A DNA stretch of 64,000 nucleotides from Isoetes taiwanensis (taxonomy: Eukaryota; Streptophyta; Lycopodiopsida; Isoetales; Isoetaceae): assembly GCA_021234155.1 (NCBI GenBank), contig JAJEKV010000016.1:20831863-20895862 (forward strand), read 5' to 3'. Both the position numbers and the translations under genes were made by a program. Below, piece by piece: positions 1 through 12,030 of this stretch. The notes beneath the pieces were generated by a model that was not told the origin of the DNA, did no database searches, and worked only from the letters and a program-made list of their open reading frames with translations. Numbering within the stretch: position 1 is the first letter of the stretch; every line of letters begins with the position of its first letter.

Positions 1-1488
1 GGTTTGGTACGGTTGTTAATATTATGTATGGCGGCATGGAATGTGGGAAGTGGATTCCAGGGGCCCCGCGACCGGCGGCAGCCGGGAGTGGGTTTGGAAT
101 CCGCGACCCACTTCCAGGCCATCACAACATGGCAACTGGGAGTTCTGCTTGATTCTTACCTGCAGGTGACCGCTTGCGCGGAATTGCTGTGCCGCTTTCC
201 ATTTCGGAGGCGGAATCGTCGACCCAGTTGCCATGTTGTTTGCTATAATGGTAGAGAAACAAATACCTATAGCCTACTTGTTATTTTTGTGAAGATATTT
301 CTTAGCATAGAAAAAGTGGAACTATTGCAATGTTGGTGCATGGTGCCGATGGCATCAAATACTTCATGTAGTTTAAACAATGTACATTTGGAGCAATTTT
401 TCTTGTAAGCAATATTCCCTTATGAAGAAAATATTGTGGCAGAAATTATAACCGAAGCATTTGGGGCTTTTGGCTTTGGCGCCGGAGCTTTTGGCTTTGG
501 CGCCTAAACGGTCGCCTATGCTCTGATACTGCATGCTGATGTCTGGAACACTATGGTTCGTGGCTATACAGCAGATGGTTTATGCACAGATATAAGTCCC
601 AGGCTACGAAAAAGAGGATTAGAAGGCATTGGATATGCCCAAAAATAACTGATGAGCATTGGTCTGCTTCAAGAATCGGCTGCTACAGAATCAGGTATTT
701 CAAAATAGCTTTAATTTGCCCTGAGTTGTATAAAGCTTTGAATACATAGTTTCTACCTGCAAAAATGCCCTGAGCTTGTTGCTTGTAAAAAGGGCTTGTG
801 CATGTTGCCTTAATCGAGATGCAAAGGAGGCATTTGCAAAATCGTTTTTGCAAAAGAGGCATTTATAAAATCGTTTTATGTGCTCAACAGATGTATATAG
901 ATTTCAAGGCAGAGATTGTTATTTGGTTTTTTCTCTACTCTTTGTTGGCGCCTAAACGGCCTGCAGCATTACATTTGTTCCTTAGCAAAAAATACAAGGA
1001 TCAAGTGCAGGATCATAATATGGGTGTTTGGATCTTTGTGTTTTGAACTGTTGGCATCATTGGGATTTAGTAGCTGGTTCTACAATGTCTAGAGAGATCT
1101 TACAACAAAGAAATTTGAAGGATACTATTATGCAAGGACCAAATGGTGATGATTCAAAACAAAATGCTGTGATAGATGAGCTTCCAAACAGGTTTGCTCA
1201 TTTATATTTTTATGTATTGCTTCTAAGACCAATAAGGTAGCTAAGTAATATAGCAGATTTATAACTGTGTTGTAAAAATAAACTTGTTTGTATGGTATTA
1301 GCTTTCTCACTAGAGCAGGATATTTGAACCAAAGCTTTCTGCAGATGGAGAAAGCACCCTTTTGTATGGCTCACTAGGTGGATTGAATAAAGAATGTTTT
1401 TTTGGGTTCTTATTTTGGCTGTAAATATCATGGGCATTGCAAATTATTCTTATAGTCAATATTGCTTATGCTATTTCAACTGTTTTAG
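1..1488. other. No recognised gene; short repeats, possible orphan exon
   Basis: I recognise no protein here. An 18-bp unit (GCTTTTGGCTTTGGCGCC) occurs at 466-483 and again at 487-504, and the word GGCGCCTAAACGG recurs near 950. Positions 1071-1191 could be an exon: they follow a TTTAG acceptor, end before CAG|GT, and are open in one frame with hydrophilic Asn/Gln/Asp-rich residues, but nothing identifies it. It lies upstream of the carrier fragment on the same strand. The rest is AT-rich. Confidence 0.3.
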
Positions 1489-1914
1489 GGTTTGTCTGCT
1501 GGTCTGCTGAGGCAAGCAACATACATGACTGCGAGACTTGGATCATTTAGGTAACATTATTAATATTGATTTTTTATTGACATACTTAAAGCATGGACTC
1601 AATTTTCATGAGGCATCTAGAGTTTTGAATAATTAGCTTTCTAAGGAATTTAAAGCAGAAACACTTTGCACGAATATATCAAGTCTGCTCATAGGTGACA
1701 GATAAGCTGCTTTTAATGTATAGCCGAGCATTTGGCAGTTAGAAATGTTTTTGGAGTAACAGAAAATTGTGGAACTCCTTGCAGGCTCTTGACAGCGAAG
1801 GCCACTGCAACAAATGATGGCAAACCACTGCCTTTGTACCAGAAGGCAATTTGTGGTGTGACAGCTGGAGCAATTGGTGCTAGTGTTGGAAGCCCAGCGG
1901 ATTTAGCGCTTATT
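1489..1914 (+). pseudogene. DTC: Mitochondrial dicarboxylate/tricarboxylate carrier fragment
   Basis: Two exons join cleanly and read like the middle of the plant mitochondrial DTC carrier, which exchanges 2-oxoglutarate, malate and citrate-type acids across the inner membrane. Exon 1489-1550 (acceptor TTTTAG, donor AG|GTAAC) encodes GLSAGLLRQATYMTARLGSF. Exon 1785 onward (acceptor CTTGCAG) encodes LLTAKA, then NDGKPLPLYQKA and TAGAIGASVGSPADLALI, the loop and helix around the second carrier repeat. The match stops after ALI at 1914, where the family continues with RMQAD; the following bases are a 25-bp tandem repeat instead. The N-terminal repeat and the C-terminal half (six membrane helices in total) are missing. 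I infer a truncated remnant, though outer exons could be displaced. Confidence 0.8.
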
Positions 1915-1925
1915 CCTGTTCCGTG

Positions 1926-1975
1926 CATCAGTTGGCTCTGCGCATGTTTGCATTAGTTGGCTCCGCGCATGTTTG
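1926..1975. repeat. 25-bp tandem repeat, two copies
   Basis: Two adjacent 25-bp units (1926-1950 and 1951-1975) differ at two bases. They sit exactly between the end of carrier homology at 1914 and the sigma-factor exon at 2004, so they mark the junction of the two gene fragments. Confidence 0.85.
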
Positions 1976-2003
1976 CATTGCATCATGTTATTTGTCAATG
2001 CAG

Positions 2004-3278
2004 GATCTCCTTAAATTGGAGAGAATGAAGGTTGAATTCATTGATAAAATGGGCAAGAGTTGCAGGGACCATTGAGCGAACTGTTCTTCAGCAGAAATTA
2101 TGGGCAGGGAAGAAATGTAAGGACAAGATGGTTAGTTGTAACCTTGGTTTAGTTGCAACCATTGCTAAGAAGTTTCAAGGAAATGGGTTGTCAAATCAAG
2201 ATCTTCTTCAGGTTGTCTTTCCTCTTTGTTTCTTAATCAAACTTGTTTATCTAAAAAGCTTTTTGATTGATAAAATATTATGACACCAATACTATCATTT
2301 GCAAAATGTTAGTTTCTATGGCGTAGAATGCTTTAATTTTAGAAATCACGCTTTGCTTTGTCTGATATGGTCCACGGAAGGACATCGAACTAATTAAGCA
2401 TATGATTGTTTCTACCTATGCAGTTAAAGGGGACACTCTACTTTTATTTTTGTTGCCTGCTTCATTTCATTTTAATTTCCTTAGAGGCACTGTTTCAGCA
2501 TAAGATATACAAAGAATGTGTGATATACATTTTAGTGCTGCAGGAAGGGAGCATAGGTTTGATCAGAGGAGTAGAGAAATTTGATTCTACCAAGGGATTT
2601 AAGCTCTCAACATATGCGTACTGGTGGATAAAACAAGCAATAAGCAGGGCAGTGGCACTGAATGCAAAAGCATATGTCTACCTGTACGTTGTCTATTAGG
2701 CCCTTATGCATATTTTTTCATTTTCTTGACTATGAGTGCAATCAATTATTTTCCTCTAATGCTGCACATTTAATTTCGTTTAGGTTCATCATTATGAGAT
2801 GATTTTTTTGAGAAGCATGGGAGAGCTCCTGAAGAGCAAGAATTGGCAGAGTTTGTTGGCTTGAGTTTATGAATTGGTCAAAGCCAATTTGGTCTCTTGA
2901 CAGACCTATTGGTGATGGCACTACAGCCTTTACGGTAAGCTTGTATTCTGCTTGATTCAACTGCTATTAAACAGATGCTGATAGCCTTAACATTGCAGGA
3001 GATACTTGCAGATGAGACTTCTGAATGTACTGAGAAAGTTACCAGTGCATTGTGGCTAAAAGAAGATGTGGACAAAGTTTTGCATACTTTACAACCACAG
3101 GAGCGAGAGATTATACGACATCGATTTGGTGGCTGGTGGCAGGTCTAAAACTTTTGAAGAAGTGGGTTACATGTACAATGTGACTAGAAATCGCATACGA
3201 CAAATTGAAAACAATGCAATGCGCAAATTAAGACAATCAAAACAAAGTAATTGTCTGCGCTGTCACATGTGTTCCTAA
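2004..3278 (+). pseudogene. Plastid sigma-70 factor (SIG family), decayed
   Basis: Four exon-like blocks encode regions 2 to 4 of a sigma-70 factor of the kind that gives promoter specificity to the plastid-encoded RNA polymerase. 2004-2211 holds LERMKVEFID and then NLGLVATIAKKFQGNGLSNQDLLQ in another frame (region 2.1-2.2). 2544-2690 holds [20 protein letters not shown] and the [15 protein letters not shown] of region 2.3-2.4. 2784-2934 holds EKHGRAPEEQELAEFVGLSL, a stop, and then SLDRPIGDG (region 3) in a shifted frame. 2999-3278 holds LQPQEREIIRHRFG, then a one-base shift, then VTRNRIRQIENNAMRKLRQ (region 4.2 helix-turn-helix). Introns have GT..AG borders. At least four frame disruptions or stops, and loss of the variable N-terminus and transit peptide, argue for a pseudogene. 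Sequencing error could explain some single-base shifts. Confidence 0.85.
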
Positions 3279-4721
3279 CTACTAGGCGAAGGACCTCAAT
3301 GTACTATGATAACAAAATTCAATGGAAAAAAAATTGAGCATCTTGGTCTTCTGTACTCTTCCCTTTTGTAATCAAAATACTGATAATAAGCAAATTTGGA
3401 TTAAAAAAAAAGGAAAAATAAAATAAAAATGCTCAAATGAACCATATGTTGAAATATAACAATTAATTAGGAGATATCACAATTTAAAACCATGTAAAAA
3501 AATCATGAACCCTCAAATTTTATTATGCTAATACATGAAGGTTGAATACTATGGTCTTTTATCGTAAATACTTGCCACGTGAAGCACAGTAAGGCTGATA
3601 TCATGAAAAAAAACACACTAGTTTTTCACATTATCGTGGAAGCAAAATCATACTGGTATATCTAAACCAAGCATAGTTTTATTGATAATTAGTCACTATA
3701 AAATACCATAACAATTATACACTAAAATAACAAAGATGATTAATCGCTGTAAGATATCATACTAATTACGCGCGTAAAATTACAATGTCAATAAACCAAG
3801 GATAATAGATGTGATCAAATATCATTCCGATAAACGTGATAAGTTAAGTGGTAGCACATATCATATATTCAAGTTGTCACAAAAACTAGCTATAAATTAT
3901 CATCTTTCAATACCATGTGAAGAAACACTATTCGTATGTCATGTTACTAAACTGCATTGATGAACTATATGGTATAACTAGACATGATTTGTAAACTTTT
4001 TGGCCCACATACCGATATTGATTTTAGGAGTTGGTTTTTACTACGAAATCATTAGAAAAAGATCATACTAATTCAATTTTGGGGGCCTTGTGATAGTACA
4101 CTCCAATAATCTGTCCATCTCCCAATAAAATAATGAGGGCATTAGACAAGCATTTGCATTGTTGCCTGTAGCTCGAGAACACAGAAAAAGGATTTGTGCT
4201 GCAAATGCACCTGTAAAAACTCACTGCTTTGTGTCCGTTAAAGATTGCTCAATGGGGTAAAATGGAGTGATCATTAAAGAACAAAAAGAGATTTGACGTT
4301 AGTAGTGCTATATTGACGTTGGGAATTTGTTGAGAAAAAGAGCAAAGCAAGAGGAAGTGAAATTGGTACCTAAAATTATTCGTGAAAAAACTAATCCTGT
4401 AAGCAAATCTAGCTCTGCCAAATTCGTCTCCTAGAAGAACTCCCTAGTTTCCAAATTTGCATCAATCGTGGCTGCTAGGCGGCCATGGCTTGAAAAGAGA
4501 AGCAGATAAAATGGTGGACTTGCAGCCACACCTCTGAAGATATGGGCGATCTCTGGATTCGACCGAGCAGCCTTTTTGTTAAGCCCGATTAGTGAATTTT
4601 TTGTTAAGGCCTGACGATTGAAACCCTAAAAAAAATTGATCCCCATTGCCTGGATCCAAAACTTTGCGAAACCACAATTGCAGGATCGCATTTCTTATTC
4701 AAAATCAACGGCTCAGAAAGA

Positions 4722-4831
4722 GTGCACTCTAGAAATACTATTTAATATACCTGTACGAATACAACAATGAAATTATGTGCACTCTAGAAATACTATTTAA
4801 TATACCTGTACGAATACAGCAACGAAATTAT
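4722..4831. repeat. 55-bp tandem repeat, two copies
   Basis: Units 4722-4776 and 4777-4831 both begin GTGCACTCTAGAAATAC and differ at only two bases, indicating a recent local duplication. Confidence 0.9.
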
Positions 4832-6682
4832 ACAGAAACCATGTGAAAAAATATATAAAAATATAAAAGTAACCCCCTGTATTATGCTAGATATTCAATT
4901 AAACTGAATTAAACTTTATCGTCTATGGAGACCAAACGTCTACAGGATCCAAATAAAGAAAGAGAAATAATGACATGTGATGTTCTAGATCAATTAAAAG
5001 GGAGAATTTTATAGACAGCTGGGTAAATGTTGATATCAAATGATTTTTCTTTAAATTTACAAATAATCAATCGTAAACTTTTGTTCTATGTAATAAACAA
5101 AGAATATGTCACACAACAGATCCTAGTTCAATGCCATCGATTCGAGCCATCGGATCTGTATGCTCGAATGGGCGAGCATGCATCTCTCTCATGCATGCAT
5201 GCATTGCATGCATTTCCTGGGGCTCTGGTTCGTTTAGGGATCGCCATTTCTTGCAGGTTCTTCATCGACTTCTCATCGGCATTTTCTCCTCTCTCAGTAG
5301 TACCCTTGACTCTTTTTCTTTGATATCAGGCAGGGGAAGGGGCTTCTCCCGGCTTGGTTTGACAGTTTGGCATCGTTTTCCATATTGTGACATATTCTTC
5401 ACCGATCTCGTCCCTGTTTTGACCATCCTTCAACCTTCGACCTCGATCCCATTTTGATAAGGAAGTTCTTTTTTTTGTCGGGAGCTTTTGTCTGTTTTCA
5501 TGCAAGCTCTTATTCGACAATGCCATCGATCCGAGCTTTTGCCTTTATTGCTGGAAGAAATCAAGATCAGGGATCGTGAGTATGGAAGCCAAGAAGTGCC
5601 TCTGAAAGCTTTGCTTCAATCCAAAATGTGCTATGCCTAGCATGCGCGCATACCCGGAAGACCAGTATGTTAAATGTGGCTAGTATGATTTAGAGTTCCT
5701 TTTAAATCTGGCTAGCATGCGTTGCTCCATCACCATCTGCAAGAACCATGCCCCCTTATCCAATCAACCAAAGAATTATAAGAAAAACGTTACTCGATTT
5801 TTAGACAATCGGGAACTTTTTAGTCTGAATAAGTAGCACTGGAAACGTCATCACTTTACATACAAAATAGCAGAAGCTTCAACTCTTATAGATTCTGGCA
5901 TGATCATATTCTACTCCAACTCAATCTTAGGGTAAAGCAATAGATATTACTTGGTATAAATGCTACCATTGCTTGTAGTTGAGAAGGAGGACTCTTTGAG
6001 GTGAATAAACACTATTACCGGATAGAATTGATGCATGGTTTGTCTTCTTAGAAATAGAATTGATAGAGGTTGATGCTGGGCTGATTCTCGGTAAACGTTT
6101 TGAAAAATGCTCTAAACTCCTCTTATTTTGCTCAAACGATTCAAAATCCTTGTGCAAATTTGGCAAAATCAGAAGGAAGCAACGCTCATCTATGGATAAT
6201 ATGCGAGTGCTCTACGTGAAAATCCTTTAGAGATATTATAGTGCCTCGCATCAAAATCCTTTGAAGACATACTTATAGGTGCTGCCCAGATGCATGTGAA
6301 TTCTGCGTGGCATCCATACATTAGTATAACCTCTCGACTAGATAAGGGCGGAGCCAAACAAAATCCAGAACCCAAATATCATATGGGCAAAAGTTCTTCG
6401 ATTTTTATCGGGAATTATTTTCGAGCGAAAAACCCTTACACCTTAGAAAATCAATCTTAAAAAAAACCAAAAACTTTTTTGGCCATACTGGATAATCCCA
6501 AATCAAAAGGGTTGATTTAGTTCAAGGTATAGTATCATGATCCATAATTAGGAGTTGTGAAAGATTGTCACGGAATGGAAATGTAAGTGATTATGAAGCT
6601 TAATTATGTATGGATGACATATGCACAATAGTTTTATATAAGGTAATGGACAAGAGGCAATATCCGTTGGCCTCCAAGTAAT

Positions 6683-6825
6683 AAACATGTGAGTTTATAA
6701 CTATTGTCATTGATGTGCAGTGTTTTCTCTCAGGAAGGGTAAAAATTCAAAAATTAAACATGTGAGATTGTATTGTCATTTATGTGCAGTGTTTTCTCTC
6801 GGGAAGGGTAAAAGTTCAAAATTTA
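6683..6825. repeat. About 73-bp imperfect tandem repeat
   Basis: Two units start with AAACATGTGAG at 6683 and 6756, and both contain ATGTGCAGTGTTTTCTCTC followed by GGAAGGGTAAAA. They carry several substitutions and a small indel, so this duplication is older than the one at 4.7 kb. Confidence 0.8.
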
Positions 6826-7605
6826 CGAAATCTCCATACAACAGCATGGTATCACACAACCCTAATATCCGAATGACGTATAAGAAAAATTCCATAGAAA
6901 CGGCTACAAACTGGGTCTTGGCTCTTGGGCCTAGAGAGTTGAACAGAATTGGATCCATGGTTAGCCTATGAAATAGATCTTATGACAGGTCTTACGTTGC
7001 AAGATCTTTGCCTTACATGTGATTAAAGTAATGACATCGTTTTTTTATGATAAAATAGTGTATTGAATTCACTCTTTAATAGAAGATACTATAAGATTTG
7101 AGACAATGTACTATATGGTGTTGATTTTGTACATGTATAACATGATTTTAGAGGCTCTCGCTGCCCTACGTCACCCCCGTGTGAATATGCACCCAAACCA
7201 AAGGGGGTTTAAGGGGGGATTTTATTTTCAAGTGTGGAATATAATCACTACAAGAGGACAAGCCTTTTGCATCAAACGCTGCGTCACTACCTCTTAAGGT
7301 GCGTCAAGTTTGTGTCAGAACCTAGAATGTGACGCAAACTTAAAGGATTGTGTCAAAGTTTGTGTCAATATGATTGTGTCGCATGTAGTATCAGTAGTTT
7401 GAAAGCCATGTGTCGATTCTATAATAAGCCTTGTAACATCTATAATAACAATATTTGTGTCACTATTTTTGAAAAGTTTGTGACAAGTATTTAAGTAGTG
7501 TTGTGACAATTATAACATCATCTATTTGAAAGTTTTATATAAGTTTTGTATCAGCTATACGATATTGTTGTATCATACAACTGCAAAAAGTTACGTCATT
7601 TTGAA

Positions 7606-8575
7606 GATAAGATAAGATAAGATAAGATGAATTTTTACGTCCACGGGAACCCAACGGGTTATGGGACGGCACATGCAAGGGCAACAGCCCATCTAAAACC
7701 TGGGGACTAGGCCCCATCACCAAATACAATAACCAAATATTAAAAGGCTACCAAGAATAAGATAAGATAATGCTAATGTAGTGGTAAATTTATGCTTCTA
7801 AAATTATCTAGACATAGCCAGTCCAAGGATTGGAAGGCCATTGATCTAGAATAATTGCTGCGCCTCCCCTGTACACTGCCCATTTCTTTTGCAGGCGGGC
7901 TGCCCTCACCTTGCAGAGCTCCTCCTTACGGTTACACAATTGAAGAGGGGAGAGGTCCTCCTGTACTGAGAAACTAGTCCCTCTGAGATGGTTTCCATGC
8001 TGAAGAACATGTAAGCGGCTAAGAATATCTTGAAACCGAACCAAAAGATGGCGAGGACGATCAGGTCTTGCCGCTCCCACCCTAGCAGTGGAGACAACTC
8101 CACCAGCCTTCACATGCATGACATCAGTGAAAAAATGCAAAGCAGCATCCATATCAGAAAGGGCATCATCTTCTGCCTCTGCAACCCCTATAATACGCAT
8201 GTTCAAGCTCCTAGTAACAGAAGATACTGAGGTAGCCTGCTCCTGTCTGCTAGTGCGGCGCTGCGACTCCTGGTCCCCTTGGGATTGTGGAGACGTCTGT
8301 ACGCCCACCTCAACATGTTCCCTTTCCAATGTCTGCACTTCCGCTTCAAAACAATGTTTCTTCTGTGGCTGTAATTCTGTATCTAGTGTATGTACTGAGG
8401 CATCACTTGTGCCCACATACTGGGCTGTAGGGTCTGGAACGAAGGCATGTATTAACTGTAATAAGTGTGTCCATCTCTCAATAGACACGATCATAGATGT
8501 GGCCGTCATTCCTCCCTCAGAATGAATGAGTTGTACCTGGTCACGAAGTGTAGGCGGCAAACACTGAACTTGCAG
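7606..8575 (-). mobile_element. LINE-derived element: ORF1 plus 3' end with (ATCTT)n tail
   Basis: Read on the minus strand, an ORF1-like frame is followed by a GC-rich 3' stretch containing GGGGCCTAGTCCCCAGG (about 7690-7720) and then a pentamer tail (ATCTT)n at 7606-7628, as in plant LINEs with short repeated tails instead of poly(A). A second partial GATAA run lies at 7751-7770. There is no reverse transcriptase, so any mobility would have needed a partner element. It interrupts CACTA-like sequence. Target-site duplications are not clear. Confidence 0.6.
7808..8560 (-). CDS. LINE ORF1-like RNA-binding protein, intact frame
   Basis: The 250-residue frame is uninterrupted. Residues 1-115 are low-complexity, with Gln/Glu-rich stretches. 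From about residue 120 it resembles the RRM-like core of L1-type ORF1 proteins: MRIIGVAE, then DMDAALHFF, ARVG, RPRHLLVRFQD, a GNHLRGTSFSVQEDLS segment, and a basic ending KVRAARLQKKWAVYRG. ORF1 proteins bind the element's RNA and act as chaperones during target-primed reverse transcription. ORF2 (endonuclease/RT) is absent: the stop is followed within about 200 bp by the tail. The intact frame suggests recent insertion or chance survival. Family assignment rests on the pattern RVG..RPR..LVRF..(L/I)..GT.....EDL. Confidence 0.6.
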   Translation of the reverse strand: MPPTLRDQVQLIHSEGGMTATSMIVSIERWTHLLQLIHAFVPDPTAQYVGTSDASVHTLDTELQPQKKHCFEAEVQTLEREHVEVGVQTSPQSQGDQESQRRTSRQEQATSVSSVTRSLNMRIIGVAEAEDDALSDMDAALHFFTDVMHVKAGGVVSTARVGAARPDRPRHLLVRFQDILSRLHVLQHGNHLRGTSFSVQEDLSPLQLCNRKEELCKVRAARLQKKWAVYRGGAAIILDQWPSNPWTGYV

Positions 8576-8690
8576 GTCTAGAAGACAAACGTGTCATAGA
8601 CTTTGCGTCAACTTTGTTTCAATTTCGTGTCAATATTATCTCTTTTTTGTGTCAAAATATCTATCTATTTTCTACTTCATAATATAGCCT

Positions 8691-10148
8691 GCATGAGGAA
8701 AACATGCGAAAATATGGCATTAATTAATCTCAGCTTTTCCCCCTCCCAACAGATTGGATCAAGAGTACCAAATTTGTAAGATCATGGATTTTAGACTGCT
8801 TATGGGTAAGCCTTTGCACTATTTGCAACTGATTGGTTTGCATGAGAGTATCCATTCTAAATTTCATGCTGAAGCTCAAGTTATAGCTTCCTATCACGTT
8901 TGTTGAGTTTTGTGTTTTACCTTCTCTTGCTATGTGAAGGGTTCATGGTTAATTCCAATCTGATATGGGCTTTTGATGTCAAACTAGGTGTGCTAGCCTA
9001 TATGCAAGTTTGTCCTTTCTGTTGGCATTTCTCAGTTTTAGTTTAGCTGGACTCTGTCATTGAAGTTGCATTTCATAGACCTTTGTGAACCTCAGCAGCA
9101 GCGACAAACACTTTTTGCTCAGCTTGCTTTAGTAATAGGTGATGCCTTGGCGGCATTTTAATGCTTAGGCGTGCTTTTTTAGAAAGTCTGCTCCTTGACA
9201 TGCTTAGTTTCTTAGTTTCACGTTGTTGCAGGTGATTCCATAATAAGCCTGCTCTTTGACATGCTTCATTGCGTCTTAATACCAACTTTATAGACTAGGT
9301 TTTGTTTTGCTAGCGCAAATAGCCATGTTTCCTTGTGGATTCCAGGAGCATCTATTCCAATTTTTTCTATATTTAGGACGCTCGCATACACTTGGCCTTG
9401 GTAAATAACATCATGGTTTTGACATGAGAAGTCTATATTTCTGACCTCTAGTGATTGATATTAGATTGTTTCATCCATTTTAGTCGAGTTTGATCCTTTT
9501 TACTTAAGTGGCCATTTGTTTTTTAGAATCTATATGAGTTCTGAGTTCTTAATTTTGTCCATTCAATGCTGCATTAAAAAATCGTATGAGTTTTATCTAT
9601 TGGTTTCTTAGGTGTTTTTTTTTTACTCTGGTGCAGGATGCTAGGACTTCTATATAATAGAACGCTTGTATTCGTTTTCTTGAACTATAATTGGAACCAA
9701 GTATTGGGAAGGGCCAATTTGCAGATTTTTGTTCTGGGACATCTAAACAAGGACCCATAGCGTGATACTATGTTGTTGCATTTTTAAGCATCTATTTGTT
9801 TCTTCAATGACGTAATATTGTTGAGATTGTGTTTCCTCGACTTTGTTGAGAGATGCATGGATTGCATATGCGTTTTTTCATTCTCTATATTTGTGGATGC
9901 TTCAGCTAACAAGCCATTTCACGTTCGACCTTCTTGATAAGCTTTATCCTTAGATTCATTATTTTTCATTGCTTATCCTTATTTTGCAAGAATTAGCACC
10001 ATGTGGGTATCATTTGTTGTGTTATTTTTATGACCATTAGAGTGATGCTATTATCCCTACATATCCCATTCAATAAAAGCTTAGCGGTCATTGCTTGCAT
10101 CTTCAAGGCCTTTAATCTTTCTCTTCGTTGTGTTTACACCTTTCTATT
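8691..10148. other. T-rich intergenic DNA, no gene seen
   Basis: I see no coding pattern, long repeat or RNA gene. The stretch is T-rich on the plus strand and ends at the 20-T tract that marks the 3' end of the next repeat. Confidence 0.5.
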
Positions 10149-10157
10149 GTGTTTTGC

Positions 10158-11880
10158 TTTTTTTTTTTTTTTTTTTTGATGGCAAGGTATTTTTATTTTT
10201 ATTAATAATATGTAAAAATTACATTTATTCAGGCTCTATAATAGCCAGATAGCCTAACCGTGTCAGCCCAATGACTAACCCAAGTGTGAAAATCAGAGAA
10301 GGTACCCCTTATGACAATTTGCCCCACGAAAGTGATCTTATGTTGCCCAAAGACGATACCCCTTCGAGCTCCTCTCAGCGAAAATGCAAGCAAACTAGGC
10401 CAGAGTAGTGGAAGTTTCATCCCTCGCGTTAATTTGACATTAAACCTGCCTACAGCTCAACTAGGAGAATCAGAGCATATTTCCAATTACTTGTACTACA
10501 AGCTCCTACTCTCACTATTTTCTTAGGATGTAAATGACCATGCCTATCCCATACTGGGGTGGTCCACAAGCCACTATACTCACACGATTGCTTCCCCGGG
10601 TTAGTCTCTATTGAGCCAAACTAGAAATGGCCTCAAGCCCCCCCTCCTGGTTGAGCTGGGAGTCCTGCAACTAGCACGCACTATTTGTGAGAACATGTGG
10701 TCCTCCCGTACCAATGCCTTCTTTAGATCATTAACTGAATCAGATTGCTTTCAAGATACTCTTTTCTGAAATCACACCTCCTTCCAACTGGGATGGAAGA
10801 GGGCAACATAAAATCTTGTTCTCCTTTCCAAACAACAATTGTTCCACCATTCAAATCAGTCCTAGCAAATCATAAGCAAAGGTAGAGCAGCCACACATAT
10901 CGAAAGTCCACTACAACAACAAGGCAACATTTCAGGCCAAGGCACACTAATCTTGAGAAATCGGCTTTCTGCACATCTTTAAGTTAACTCTGGAAGATTT
11001 CATACAAAAAGTCTGCTCAAGAACTAGCATGCTACATATCCCAAGTCTTCTCCACCACTGGGCAAGCCATAAGCAAAAACAGTACCTAAGATGCCGGCCA
11101 AATAAGTCTCAAGCACTCATTCTCACTATAACCAGCCTGTTAGCAGAATAGAATGAAATACCCCAAGCTGTAACTAGTGCAGTAGCAAAGCTAAGATAAA
11201 AGGGCTGCCCCATTCTACCTATGTTTGCCTCAACCAATCTAACTGTAAAATCTGTGAGCTTTGAAAGTAGATCAAGTATTTTATGTTAAAAGAATGGAGA
11301 ACTTTCCTCAATCAAGAAGTCTATTCCCCATGTTTTAGACTGTAGCAAGGACACGAACTGGAAGAGATAAGCCTCAAAGATTAAACAACCACCACAGTTT
11401 CCATTAGTCTTGAACAGAAACCTTACACAACTGCAGTGAGTGCAGTGTAAAACCGCAGTGAGTGCGGGCCAAAGTCCAGCAGATAATCAAACACAAAGCC
11501 TGAAACTATGGAAGAAGGTCATTCTCTGAGCTAAAATCAGAGCTCATGTACTCACCCGTCTGACGTTGCAGCCGGCCTCACGAACTTCAAGAGCTTGGTG
11601 ACGCCTTAGATGATGTGAAGATCTCCGAGAATCCCTGAGCTAAAGGTCGAGCAGCTTCCACTGAGTTGCAATGGCCACGGTTTACAGAGCAAGCCTGCCA
11701 GCGATTCTGAGAGCTCAAACAAAACACACCAGAGCTTAAATGGCATCTCCATAGCTCCAGAAAACAAATCATGAGGGTTTCGAGCTACAAGCCTGGCCAA
11801 GAGGCCCTTCCAGCAAGCTCCCCTTCTGAAACCTCACGAATCAGGGCACCGCTCTGAAACCCTAAACATCGTGCTTTCCA
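10158..11880 (-). mobile_element. Poly(A)-tailed dispersed repeat, probably non-LTR
   Basis: On the minus strand this unit ends in a 20-base poly(A) (plus-strand T20 at 10158-10177) preceded by an AT-rich 3' end. Part of it, 11122-11781, is present in inverted orientation at 62991-63650, so it is dispersed. No reverse transcriptase is visible. A 63-residue frame (10229-10420) ends just before the tail but is not recognisable. A donor-like site (GGTGAGTAC) lies within it. The word GTGTTTT flanks both ends (10149-10155 and about 11882) and could be a target duplication, but it is low-complexity. A processed copy of a host transcript is the alternative. Confidence 0.45.
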
Positions 11881-12030
11881 AGTGTTTTTCCGTAAGCGCT
11901 TAGTTTGCACTTTTATCCATCAAGTACTTGGGTGTTGGCTTTGATAATTTTTGTAAGCTTAGTAGTACTCCAAATTTATAGTTTTTAGATATGGTATGAG
12001 GTGCGCTAACTATCTTGTGTCTGCCCTTTT

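Larger units (their letters stand above)
3279..7245. other. AT-rich intergenic DNA, no gene seen
   Basis: No conserved coding segment is visible on either strand. Apart from two tandem repeats listed separately, 5191-5213 is an ATGC-rich tract containing overlapping CATGCATG (RY-type) words. Open frames around 5.0-5.5 kb and 6.7 kb show no protein-like composition. Confidence 0.6.
7246..8690 (+). mobile_element. CACTA-like element end with TGTGTCA subterminal motifs
   Basis: Position 7246 starts CACTACAAGAGG, the usual start of plant CACTA (En/Spm) elements. The next 270 bases carry many copies of a TGTGTC(A/G) word (around 7311, 7349, 7361, 7373, 7409, 7455, and TGTGACA near 7501), the sort of array CACTA transposases bind. 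The same word reappears around 8588, 8625 and 8646, beyond the LINE insertion at 7606-8575, so the two arms probably belong to one interrupted element. I cannot find a matching CTTGTAGTG end on the right and see no transposase, so this is at best a non-autonomous or truncated copy. Confidence 0.5.

Noticed and set aside
1-234. Open frames on both strands at the window start
   Set aside because: GC-rich sequence gives opposing frames; no protein-like pattern or homology recognised.
2004-3278. Functional plastid sigma factor
   Set aside because: Several frame changes and stops in conserved regions and no N-terminus; decay is the simpler reading.
4722-4831. CRISPR-like repeat array
   Set aside because: Two adjacent units without spacers in a plant genome: a simple tandem duplication.
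5027-5526. Overlapping open frames at 5.0-5.5 kb
   Set aside because: Frames on both strands overlap and none resembles a protein; no splice or promoter context.
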